Source: Latrodectus hesperus
Lineage: Eukaryota; Arthropoda; Arachnida; Araneae; Theridiidae
NCBI GenBank assembly: GCA_037975125.1
Contig: CM075857.1
Span: 69,829,899 to 69,893,898, forward strand
Direction of reading: 5' to 3'
DNA: 64,000 nt
The position numbers and the translations under genes are program-made. The notes beneath the pieces are model-generated. The model saw nothing but the letters and a program-made list of their open reading frames with translations, was not told where the DNA came from and did no database searches. How positions within the stretch are numbered: position 1 is the stretch's first letter; each line of letters starts with the position of its first letter. Positions 51,784 to 63,194 of this stretch are shown here, one piece after another.

Positions 51784-52780
51784 TGTTGTGGTGAACTCGG
51801 TAATTTTCAAAGAATCCCGAGGAAACCCAGATTCGTTTTTTTAAATAATTGAATGACAGAGATAAATTCAAAACAAAATACAATAAAACTTAATAATTTA
51901 TTTTAGTAACTTAATTACAAGAGAAATTTACATTTACAATCAAAACATTCTTGATTAAACAATTGAGATTCTAAAATTATTATTTGTTTTATGACAATTA
52001 CACATTAATATCATAACTGAATTTGACCAGCTTAATGAGGAACGAGAGATCAGACTCACCCCTTTTAGAAGTAACAGTGTGTTGTCTCCTAACGTCAATG
52101 GCATTACCGGCTCAGGATCTCGCTTGGCTTGCTCATCGCTCATGAGCTTTCCCTCTTTTCTCTCTGTCTTTAGTATCTCTCCTCAGACTCTCGTCCACTC
52201 ATTTATTTGTCGGACATCTGCAGCTCCATTCTGGAAATTCGAGGCAGGGTTCCTTCTGGAATACGGTGCTTAGATCTTATTTACAACTAACATCTTTTGG
52301 CTTCTTGTTATGCTCAATGAGGACCCAATCCTCAATTGTGGACTCCTTTTCTATGTCGGGCCTCTCTGGGGCTTCTGTGTGTCTTCTCTGTGTTTTGATG
52401 CAGTTTTTAACTCTTCATAATTTTCGGCTTAGCTCCTCCTCTTTACACCATTGGTTTTCCAAAGTTCTGTAGTTCCTCCTATACTTCTATGGGATAGGTC
52501 AGAAATCTCTCCCCCTCATTCCCGACTGGTCAGATTTACAAATAATACATATCATAAAACAATATACTTTGCTTGCAATTTCCTCCAGATCACACATCCC
52601 TTCCGAAAGGAAAAATTTATTCTTTTATTGCACTTGTTTCATTGTGCCAATTTTTATTACATCCTTTCCTTTACATTATTCCCGCTTAGTTTGAAAGGAA
52701 AAAAGGAAACTCTTAAAGTGCAATAAAAATACACACACCTATTTTCTCAGGGTTCGGTTATGTCGTATTACACTACGACA
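51784..52780. mobile_element. Solo LTR, 997 bp, with 5-bp target duplication
   Basis: The unit starts TGTTGT and ends ACGACA (TG...CA with short inverted ends). It is flanked by GTGCA on both sides (51779-51783 and 52781-52785). A block of this size with these ends, visibly higher G+C, no long frame and no internal gag-pol sequence is the mark of a single LTR left after recombination between the two LTRs of a retrotransposon. The 5-bp duplication fits Ty3/Gypsy or BEL-type elements. Orientation is unclear: AATAAA-like signals occur near both ends, on the minus strand near 51.89 kb and on the plus strand at about 52722. Open frames inside (both strands) look incidental. It interrupts a Tc1-like transposase remnant. 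Confidence 0.9.
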
Positions 52781-52785
52781 GTGCA

Positions 52786-53516
52786 CACATATGTTTATAC
52801 CTCATGCTCTTTTAATATATTTGATGGCAAATGCTTTATTTATCTGAAGACTATGTTTCTAATGTTTCAGTGATGAAAAATTAGACGTTCAATTTAGTTG
52901 CAATGCGTACTATAGGGATATAAAAATTGATATCCAAATACTATTCAAACTACGATACAAGGTGCAGGTCCTGTGTGGTGATACATAACGTAACAGTTCA
53001 GCAGTCTCTAACCACGGAGTCCCTAGATTCGAATCCGATCATAGTGGTATTGCGAAAAAAAAGGACTTTACAGAAAAATGGCTTTTCATTCAATTTTCCA
53101 TTTCCGGATTAATAGCAACGCAAATCCCTATGGTTTTGAATCAAATAAATACAATCCAATGAAAAGCTATGTGGACCTCCCACTCAGATGCAAACGACGA
53201 CGAATCACATGAGCGAATGTCAAATGAAGTAAATATGTTGTGCTGTGTTCGTGATGTAGTGATTCCATACCATTACAATGAGCATAATATGATTGTTATG
53301 ATGTGCAGTGGAACAATGGGGGTCTGCAATCAATCCAATTGGTCTACCACTACCTCTTTTATGCAGCTATTAAAGATCAGTACAGTTGCTTGTTTTTTTC
53401 GCTTTACTATCACCAATTTCTCTGAAGGAAATTCTACAATCTCGAAAAACTTCTATTTTCCATTTGTCACCCTCAGAAATTCGCTCGAAATATTCTGTAT
53501 GTTTTCTACGAGACAT
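52786..53516 (-). pseudogene. Fourth Tc1-like transposase remnant, interrupted by the solo LTR
   Basis: From an ATG at 53516 the minus strand reads MSRRKHTEYFERISEGDKWK, then IEVFRDCRISFREIG, a clear Tc1-type first helix-turn-helix. In shifting frames come a GSGRPIGLIADP linker (compare GRPR in the family), YITNTAQHI, VIRRRLHLSGRST, and later LRGxRLLNCYVMYHHTGPAP. Near the LTR is PIVRIATKLNV, like the LVRI-x-G-x-LN block that precedes the second catalytic Asp. The first Asp block is not recognisable. Frameshifts and stops are frequent, so the copy is old. The upstream terminal repeat was not found. Confidence 0.7.
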
Positions 53517-53789
53517 AATTAAAGAGCTTATGGAAAAAAAATGCGCTATAAAAATTTTGTCAACTTTAAATCGATAACATCTTCCTGATGCGCATGTGAG
53601 TTGCAATGCTAATAATTTGTATATTTCATTGTCACAAATACAAATTTCATATGACTCGAATGGTTCTTTCAAGGTGCTGTATTTTGAGTAGCCAGCATTG
53701 CATATATATATTATTAATATATGGTAGATTCATACAAATTCGTTGAACCTTTTATATTTTCAAAGAGATCAAATTGCATAAACCATTAG

Positions 53790-54530
53790 TTGGAGAAAGC
53801 GAAAAATCTCACATTTTAGTGGCTCTTGAGTAATGATTTCTAAAGTCATGATTGCAAACACAGAGTGGCAAAACAAGCTCGATAATTCAAAATAGCAGAC
53901 AAAAAGAACAAACCGATGAGTATTAAATTGGATTGTAATGTATAGAAACTGAATTACTGCAGTAAACGTGACAGCAGAGTTTAATCAGTTTCTTGATTCA
54001 ACAGTATCAATTATTAAAGTTAGAAAGAACATTCATAAATATAAAGCACATTCATAAATAAAACAATTTCCAAATCTCAGGTCTGAGAGGTTAATGTCAA
54101 ACGTCATCTGCGTTGGTGTCATATTCAGTAAACCTCATCAATTGATAAGTAAAAAAAAGTAATTTGGTCTGATGAACCGTGCTTCACTTTTTTCCATACA
54201 AGAGGATAGGTATACGTTTAGGGGGCAACAACATAAGCATATGATTGTGATTATTTCAATATGGAAATTGATTTGTCATAATTGGGGAGCAACCGTGTCA
54301 AATCATATTTCTGGGGAAGTATAGAGTAATTTTAGTTGACCAAAATTCCTCCACTGAGGCAACCCATATTTCCTTCAGTAGACGGAATTTTAGCCTCTCT
54401 AAGTAGAGAGACTAGTGTAATCATGGTTTGATGAACAGGAGAATGAAGTTAAACATTCCCTTGGTTTGCACAGTTCTATAACCTCAATATAATTTAACCA
54501 TTATGTTCTATTTTAGAACTTTCACTTTAT
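53790..54530 (+). pseudogene. Fifth Tc1-like transposase remnant, plus strand
   Basis: Pieces in the family order: VMISKVMIANTEWQNKL (compare SRSTVSKVM in relatives); ITAVNVTAEFNQFLDSTVSI and KVRKNIHK (second DNA-binding half); KKVIWSDEPCFTFFHTRG-type text with the first catalytic Asp at 54171-54173; a WGS block near 54.31 kb; and WFDEQENEVKH (54425-54457). The last is followed in another frame by PWFAQFYNLNII and PLCSIL, matching the PWPAQSPDLNIIEPLWSVL block of relatives. Glu of the triad is lost to a stop. The second Asp block is unrecognisable. It belongs to a different Tc1 subfamily from the minus-strand remnant next to it. No terminal repeats seen. Confidence 0.75.
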
Positions 54531-54961
54531 TTTTATTCACAATATTATTATAAATACTAATCAGCATTTGTGTGTAGCAAGCTGTATTACATGCCAAAGT
54601 TTATCCAAAACCATATCAATAAATGACCCTTAATTTTTTATTAATTAAATCTAATTTTCTATTATTTTAATAAACAATTCTACATCTATAAACGCATATA
54701 TATGTATAATGAAATCTGTGATATAAAACAAAATTCTTTGCAAACTGGATGCATTTATATATTTTCAAAAATTTAAAGAATAACCCTCAAAAAAACTAGT
54801 TAAATGGAAAATAAATTTTAAACCTTTGCTTTTGAAACACTCAACAAATACCCTCATCTGCCTTAGATAGTTTAAAATAATTGGAAAATTGCATTAAGAA
54901 ATATAAGAACATAGAATTGAAACTTACTTTGTAGGTATATAATTTATAATCATATAAATTC

Positions 54962-55009
54962 ACAAAAATCAGCATTCTAAAATATCTATTTTAGAATGCT
55001 GATTTTTGT
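54962..55009. repeat. Perfect palindrome, 23-bp arms, 2-bp centre
   Basis: acaaaaatcagcattctaaa... (54962-54984) is the exact inverse of 54987-55009, separated by TC. Confidence 0.97.
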
Positions 55010-55080
55010 ATTAATATATGAAATATATTATTTTTTTGTATTAATATATGAAATATATATATTTGTATTAATATATGTTC
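55002..55080 (+). repeat. Tandem repeat of tttgtattaatatatg, three copies
   Basis: The right arm of the palindrome runs straight into three imperfect copies of tttgtattaatatatgaaat. Confidence 0.85.
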
Positions 55081-55361
55081 ATAATATATGAAAATTAAAT
55101 CTTCTTTTGATTTAAAAATAACACTAATAGTTTGTGTTTCCATTTCTTGTTGTAATAGTTTTATATATTTGTAAATATATTACCAATTATAATTTTAGAT
55201 TAGCCACCAATTATCATTTTAGACAAAATCTTTCATAGCATCACTATAACGAAATGTTTAAATAATAAATATATCATATATACAAATTTCTTATGTCTAG
55301 ACTTAAATTGATGCTTTTAACTTACGGAATATCCATATTAAATAAATTTCTTATGTACTCT

Positions 55362-55436
55362 AGCCTCCAGGCCCCGGAACAAGCGGCCCCCATACAGAAA
55401 ACTTTCGGCACCATCTAGGAAACGACAACAACAACA
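55362..55436 (+). mobile_element. 75-bp retroposon fragment with perfect 11-bp target duplication
   Basis: A G+C-rich 75-bp piece (agcctccaggccccggaaca...) ends in acaacaacaaca. ttatgtactct flanks it on both sides (55351-55361 and 55437-55447). The tail and duplication show retroposition, probably as a 5'-truncated SINE or LINE end. The body does not visibly match the SINE-like unit at 9.05-9.33 kb. Confidence 0.85.
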
Positions 55437-55480
55437 TTATGTACTCTTTAATTTAAGTAAGGGAAAATATTGATAGTCAG

Positions 55481-55597
<117 letters not shown>

Positions 55598-56679
55598 TTC
55601 GGCTTCATGTTTTAATATTCAGTCAAACATTTATACCTTTTTAAGCGTAACTTATATGTTATTAAATATTTACAGTAACAGAAAATGATACCTATGCATT
55701 TTTTCCAGTTCTTCAAAAAACTAAAATAAGTTTTTTTTTCCAAGCATAAAAATTCTAAATTTTAACATAAAAAAGTATTTAGAAATGTGTAAGCTGTTAA
55801 AAACTTTAAGTTGTAATAAAGGAAATTTATTTATATCAATTTATAATCAAACTAAGCTGCGGAAAATTTAAACAAATGTAAATTTATGTATTTATTAGGG
55901 CATTTTTACTTTTAAATTTTAAAAATCTATTTGAGTCTGACTATAAAAACTCTCAGGGTCAGAAAAAAGTAATTTATTTCTTTTTTTGATTGCACATTTA
56001 TCGCAAGCATTTTTGTAAACTAATAAGCATTTGACTAAGAAGTTTAAAAGCCAAATTTTTCTCTAATATTTCCCATTATTTTAATAATATTAAGGCTTAT
56101 AAAAATAAGATAATTAAAAATCACGCATTTCGCATAAACAACATTTTGTAATAGCTATTTAATATTTTAAATTTTATACAATTTCTAAATTTGATTAAAA
56201 TTATTGCAAAATTAAAAGAAATAAAAAATTGTTTTCAACTTAAGAACAATTATTTCGATGTTTTTTACGTTTATTGGTTTATATAATACTGTTTAAATTA
56301 AGAATTTAATTTAGAAAGCAATGTCATTATTCTTAAGATAGATCAAATATATATTATCTAATATATTAAAATTTCTACACATTTTTGCCACTTTTTATTA
56401 CATGATGTTTCTGCAAAATAATTAATTTATTTGCATTCAGAGTTTGAATAGTGACAATATTCTGTATGTTTAAGCTAAATAATTATTATTAAAATCAATT
56501 TTATGTGTTTACCGCATTGTGTCGTAATATATTTACTACTCTCCCTTAATTATATAAAGAAAAGGCTCAAGGCAATAATAAGAGTATATTGTATTTATTT
56601 AATTCAGTAAATTAATTTTAAAATGACTCAGAACTAAAATAAATATACCATTTATGAGATCGAAAATATACATGCAAAT

Positions 56680-56785
56680 TTTCATCTTCAAGAAAATTTG
56701 AAAATTTTGAAGATGAAGATTTGAAGATGAAAAAGATGAAGATGGAGAATAGAAAGAAGATGAAGAAAAGAAGACAAAGAGAAGT
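56680..56785 (+). repeat. GAAGAT-rich purine tract with adjoining inverted repeat
   Basis: catcttcaa/ttgaagatg-type inverted copies (about 56683-56717) lead into repeated gaagat and gaagaaaag units up to about 56785. The plus strand is almost all purine for about 85 bp. Confidence 0.85.
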
Positions 56786-58002
56786 AATTCTATATATAGG
56801 AAATTCCCATTTTTTTCATATTTCACATGTTAAATAAAATTTTTAAGAATGTGTGCAAAAATAAATTTTTATGATATTATGATAAAATGTTTTTAGAATA
56901 CAGTTCTTGTAAATAACTAGTAAGATAGAAAGCGATTTTATAGATAAAATTGTTCTTTCGTTAAAGATATCATTTGCGGAGAAGTGATCCAATTAACCGA
57001 GTAATGGTATATATTATATGTAGGTAATAAAAAATTCTTCATATGCAACCAATCCAAACATTTTGTTTATTTAATTGCGAAAATTATAATTCAACTTCAA
57101 TAACTCTTCTGAAAAGATTGTTTTTTGACAAAAATAATGAAACGTTATTAAATTGATTATATCTACGTATTTCAATTTGTGTAAGATAATTCAATAGTTT
57201 GTTATCATGAGACATTGCAAAGAATAGGGATAATCCATGATATCTGTAATAAATTTGAAACAGAAAATTAAACACCGCTTTAAATAATTGCTACAGTTTC
57301 TTGTTCTGACAACTCTACTAATGATTAAACATATCTAACACACACAATTTCCATTTTAATAAGTAAGCAATAATAATCAAAAGTACGAAGATCAAGGCGT
57401 GCTATCATTAAGGAACATGAAATTGTATTAAACGAATTTTTGAACAATTAGAGTCATTTTCCTGTTTTTATTGGTATTTTAATTGATAGCTGTTACGTTA
57501 CAGGGTAATTTAAACTAAATGAAGAAACAAAAAAAACAAATACAATATTAAAAATATACTTATTCTTTCAAACATGTATTTCGAGGAAAGCTTATGTTAG
57601 GTGAAAGTAAACTATTAAGTAAATTCAAAAACTCTCCCTCCCCAAGAAAATACTTATTTCTACATAGCGATCAAATTCAGTTCAATGTACATGACATTTA
57701 TACACATAAATTTTGTAGTATACAATATTATTCGTATCTTGTTAGTTTTCTTGTTAGTAAAATTGGATGAAAGTAGAAGATATTCTTCATACATTTTATC
57801 GATATAATAAACCTAATCATGAACAAATATTCTTCTAAAACGGTTTTAGATTATTTTTTAAGGTTTTCATTGCTTATTTTTAAAATCAAAAAAATCTATA
57901 TTTAGTTTTTTATCATTATTACTCATTTATTGTTTATTTATTTATTTGTTACTTAAAAAAGCTATTTAGAATTCTTAACTGTTTATTTAAAAATATAAAG
58001 TA

Positions 58003-58310
58003 TTACAAAGAGTGTTCAAATAAAAAGGTATGAAATGACACTGTGGGTGTAAATGAAGACTTTATTCAAAGGAAGCCACATTGGTCTGAGCGTAACGATA
58101 CCTTTGACAAACGAGCATAATGATTCCTTGACCCTAGAATTCTTGTGGCCATGACGTAATTCAATCTTTCACAGATTTAGGAAAATCACCGTCTGAGTTG
58201 AACCGCTTTCCTCTTACACGTCTCTTCAGGAGAATAAACACATGAAAATTTCAGGGTGGCATGTCTGGAATGTATGACGGACGTTCAAGCTTTAAAATTA
58301 CAGCTGCAAC
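58003..58310 (-). mobile_element. 3' end of a mariner-type transposon
   Basis: The left edge, near ttacaaagagtgttcaaata, looks like a mariner terminal repeat (gtgttcaaataaaaagg), preceded by TA. It is followed inward by the C-terminal part of a mariner transposase on the minus strand. The rest of the element, to the right, is missing. Confidence 0.7.
58062..58310 (-). pseudogene. Mariner transposase C-terminal fragment (DD34D type)
   Basis: A single minus-strand frame of 83 codons reads VAAVILKLERPSYIPDMPP, stop, NFHVFILLKRRVRGKRFNSD, GDFPKSVKD, stop, ITSWPQEF, stop, and on to TNVASFE with a terminal stop at 58062-58064. YIPDMPPxNFHVF corresponds to the YSPDLAPxDFHLF block. Its PD aspartate is retained, while the following position that is usually the third catalytic Asp reads Asn. 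The LKRRVRGKRFNSD segment is a strong mariner signature. Internal stops and the missing N-terminal three quarters make it dead. Confidence 0.8.
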
Positions 58311-58565
58311 AAATACATATCTACACAATAAAACATTTCATATTGCACAAAGTTTCATTGTATCTTATTTATTTTCATTGTATCTTAGTAATAATATGAT
58401 AAATGTACGTAGATCTTAATTTAATTTAAACTCTATAATCAATATTTAACTAGTCATTTTGAAAATAATGTGATAAGTTTTTCAATATTTACATATCATT
58501 TATCGCTTGATTATGTTCATTTTTACCATCTTTATGGCACATAAAACCTACCAAATTTATTTATC

Positions 58566-58653
58566 AATAATATAAAGTCATTATTAATCATCCATTATGA
58601 TTGAAATTTAATAATGACTTTATATTATTAAATAATATAAAGTCAGTATTAAA
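58566..58653. repeat. Perfect 22-bp-arm inverted repeat plus a third direct copy
   Basis: aataatataaagtcattatt... (58566-58587) is the exact inverse of 58608-58629. A third, slightly diverged copy in the first orientation follows at 58631-58653. Confidence 0.95.
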
Positions 58654-58759
58654 TATCAATTTTATATAAGCATTACTTACATGAAAGTATTTAATATAAG
58701 CAGAGAATTTCTTAAGTATTTTCTTGTGATTATCAACTTGTATTTTTTATTAAGAATTG

Positions 58760-58762
<3 letters not shown>

Positions 58763-58852
<90 letters not shown>
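58763..58852. repeat. (AT)n microsatellite, about 90 bp
   Basis: Uninterrupted AT dinucleotides, giving Ile-Tyr frames on both strands. Confidence 0.97.
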
Positions 58853-58854
<2 letters not shown>

Positions 58855-61800
58855 CCATGCCAAACGTGTTCTTTTATGAATGAAATTAAATAACTTGAAT
58901 TTTCAATGCATTTTATATCTATGATCACAAACATAATTGACATAATTAAAAGACGATATTTTAAAGAAATTATGTGATAGAATGTAAAAGAACCTCGTAT
59001 TTACTAAATATTTAATTTTGAAATAGCTTTGAGATTGTTTTTGGAATTAATAATTTATTTCTTTTTTTAAAAAAACATGATATGTATGATAGGAATAAAA
59101 TAAAAAACCTATTCAATTTTTTCAAATAATTAACAGAAAATGAGAAGTGAATGATTAATTATTTAGATAATTTTCACACAAAGTTTTATGCATTGAAATA
59201 TTTGTATTATTACTTTATTTCTATAAAAAAATGAAGGCTATAGAATTATTTATAGCAAAATAATTAAAAAGCATTATTTCATATGCAATATTTTGATGCA
59301 AAAGTTATTAATTGAAAAACTACTTCAAGTAAATGCAAATAAAAATATGCAATCTGATCTTAAATGATGAGATCATTGTTATAAGACAAAATCATTTTAC
59401 GGCATTCTCAAAATTACCTCCATTGTGAAACATCTTGAGTAAAATAGCTAATTTTAATCAAAGAAACTCAAAATTAAATATGGAAGGTAACCAACACTTT
59501 CTTGAATGGTATATCTATCTTTTATAAGTCATTCAAAAGTTAATTATTTTAAGACTTGATCTCTATATAATTTTATCTATCTTAATCCAATAACAAAACT
59601 ACAATCATGTCCATTTAGTATATAAACTGATCAGTTTCACGTTCCTTTCATACTACGTGAAAGATCAAACAACTTCTCCAGTTTCCTTCTTGACTTTTTA
59701 CTTGATTGTGATAACTGATTATAAAATAGTTTACTCTTAATAAAAAACTTAACTCATTAAGCATTTAGCGATAAATCGACTAAATTTTAATTTGAATCAG
59801 TAGTTTTGATTTCAAGGACAATAAAAATTTTTGCTCCGTCTTAATGAGAAAATCAATTTTGTTCAATAAGCAATCCTTTTATCGTCTTAACTATATTTAT
59901 GCATCATATCGATTATATCAATACAGGTTATATTTTTACTGTAGTAGGATATAATACAGTTCTAAACAACCTCAAAAAATAAGTGATGCAAAAAAATATT
60001 TATCATTATGTCATAACGTCTATTTTTTAGATGTAGAATTATTAAAATTTCTTAGACAATTTCAAATTATATAAATATTTATGGATAGTTTATTATGATA
60101 CGTGTTTTATCCACAGCATAACCACGTAGACCAGTATAATGAATTGCATCACTTTGAATATTATTTTATCGTGTTCTTAACAAGAATGACATGATTATCC
60201 TTTCTTTGCACAACAATAGGACACTATAAAGACTGATGGAAAGGAAAAAGTTAAATAGCATAAACTTAAGATAGTATGATTGACACATATTAGTATGTGA
60301 AAGATTGAGCAAAACATGAGCATTACATGTGCATATTACCATCTATAACTAAAAATCGTTTATTTTTATCAAGCTATTCAGCAGAATGAATTTAAATGGT
60401 CTTAAATAAATTTTTCTGGTTATTCAAATGGAATAAAAATTCACTGAAATGCATAAAACTATAAGAATCAGAAAGTTATTTAGAACAATTAATTTGTTTT
60501 GAACTTATTTTTGCATTTGTAAGTTTCCGAAATTTACTTATTTGAAATCAAACTTCAACAACAAATTATAAAGTGTGAAATATTCCTTGTTACATTTGTT
60601 ACTCATCTCTTTTTATGTATATAATTTATAATATATTAAATACATAGACAAATTGAAAATATTTTTAATTCGAGGCATAATCTAATATTTTCTTTAATAA
60701 TTTATATTTATCTATAATATCTTCATAACATCGATGAATTAAATTATTAAAGAAGATTAAGGTTTTAATTATATTACATGGAAAAATTTATTTTAAATGG
60801 TGCTATTAGTGTTAGTATTGAATTGTTTAACCGTGAGAAAATTTTTTTTAAATAACTTACACAATCAAAGAACATTTTTATTAATATATCAGAATTATAA
60901 TTTTTATGTGTTCCCTTCAACAATTATTTAAAATATAGAATTAACATAATAATAAATTTTTGACTTTTAAAATTCATAAAAGATCTACTATATCTTTAAA
61001 TTATAATTACAAAGACTTCATTATGAAAAGAAAAATTTAATTTTTAGAAAAAACAGAATATAATTTCTGAAATAAAAAATTGAAGTTAATTTTACTGTAA
61101 CAAAAGTTTGCAAATATCAATCATATATTTAAAGGCAATCATTTTTTAGAGTATGGAATTTTTATTTCAAAATTAGATTTCATAATTATATTGCTCAAAG
61201 AAACATGTAAACTTAATATATAGAATATATTGGTTATTCTACCTCTAAAAGTAATAATTGAAAATTGCCAATATTTCTTAATTTATAATAAAACAAATAT
61301 AAATTTGCAAAGAAATAAAATAATAATTATAATTTGGCATTTCCTTTCAAGGCTTATATATATATTACTTTTTTATTCTTATATCTTTCTTAATGATATC
61401 AAATTTTATAATAACAAAGCAGTAAACACAAATTTTAAGTACGAAACTCCTTTTATTAATCTCAATGTCTGCAACTCAAATGACGTAAATTATTTTTACA
61501 ATGCTAACTATAAAACACACATAAATTATATTTCTAATTTTAAATTCATTCTGGAAATTAAATATCAATAACGATATTAAAAAGAAATCATATTTTAAAC
61601 TGCATCATGTTGCCAAATCTTATAAAGTTTTTACATGGATTCGAGAGATCTTATATATTAAGCAGTATTATTTTTAATATTTCACTGTAGTATATTAAAA
61701 GTTATTTTTATTATATTGTAAAATTTTCAGATATTTTAGAAATTCTGATATTCGTGCAGGAATTTTGTGCATTAAATTTATCATGAATTTTTGGAATTTA

Positions 61801-62046
61801 TGATTTGGTTTCTTTTAATCACTGTATGATAATCTTTCTCTGGCTGGTTAAATCAATCGATATTTACATTGATATGTAAAGATCCCTCCCATTTATCGGT
61901 GGATAATCAAATAATTCGTTCTTACATTTTAGGACGGATTTCAAGAATTGCAAAATTTAAACTACATGATGCTATTCTAAATCCTGAACTGTTGACAAGG
62001 AAATTGACGAACTGGCCATTCAGCTTGTACTTACACTACATGTACA

Positions 62047-62151
<105 letters not shown>

Positions 62152-63138
62152 AGTATATATGATGAACAAACTAATACGTAGGATAATGTGTTAAAATATA
62201 AAGTAGAAAACAACTAATAAAAACAATTTTAAATAAAACAAATAAGAAAAATGCATTTACTAGTATACAAATAATATAAATTTTAAACATCTAGAATAAA
62301 AACATTAATATCATTAGTAAGTAATTATACAATTCTATGAAAAGGAATGGAAGATATGTGGAAATTCATTTCTCTAAATCATTTGTGCAGTAATCCTTTA
62401 AATGAAATGTTTTTATAAATAATAGATAAGGGCACTATAACAGTACGGAATATTACAGCATTTAAAACATAATAACAAGTCTAAAATGTTCTAAATATAT
62501 TGCAGAACAAGTTGAACTAAATAAGTAAGTATGATATTAACACCCACTCTCAAAACATTTAGGCAAAAAAGCCTTTGGTAAATGCTTAACTCTTATCTCA
62601 ACATAACTTACATTGCATAAAGTTTAATAAACTACAAAAGAAAAACATTAATTATGTAGTTAAAAATTTAATATCTTGAGCAGGATGAAACACAATAAAA
62701 TAAAATGGTCTTTCAAATGGCAACATTTGCCAAAAATATTTTACGTATAAATAATGATAATATCTTCAAGATGGGGAAAGTAAACACAAAATCTATCAGA
62801 AAGAAAAATTTAAAAAATAGAAATGTACATTATATGTACATATATTATCTTCGAAGGAAATAGGACAGAAAAAGCAAAACATCTACTTGTCAAAGGACAG
62901 TCAAGGAAAATCCAGACTTTTGTAAAGAATATACTATCACCATGTCTGCTATACAAAATTTATATCCTACTTTAGTCTGAGAAGCTGTATGATATCTGAC
63001 GCCTTAGGCTCTAAGTCTTTGTTGTTTTAGACATAGTGGTCTTCACATCAGACTTCCTTTGACGTTTGAAAAAAATCCTTTTGTTCAATTGGGTTTAAAT
63101 TTAGATAGCCAAAATACTTCAAAAATTATACACAAAAA

Positions 63139-63194
63139 GTTTAACAGCAGTTCTGTTAATAAAAGATGGAGAAAAGTTAACAGCAGTTCAGTAA
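63139..63194 (+). repeat. Short direct repeat, ttaacagcagttc
   Basis: agtttaacagcagttctgtt and agttaacagcagttcagta lie 36 bp apart. A small local duplication. Confidence 0.75.

Noticed and set aside
52079..52726. Three adjoining plus-strand frames within the LTR.
   Set aside because: They lie wholly inside the 997-bp solo LTR and show no retroviral or retrotransposon protein motif.
53015..53045. gattcgaatcc looked like a tRNA or SINE B-box.
   Set aside because: The T-stem does not pair and the surrounding minus strand reads as Tc1-like transposase (LRGxRLLNCYVMYHHTGPAP), so the match is incidental.
53370..53672. 100-codon frame starting at 53672.
   Set aside because: Only the part from the ATG at 53516 resembles transposase. 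The upstream 52 codons look like untranslated flank.
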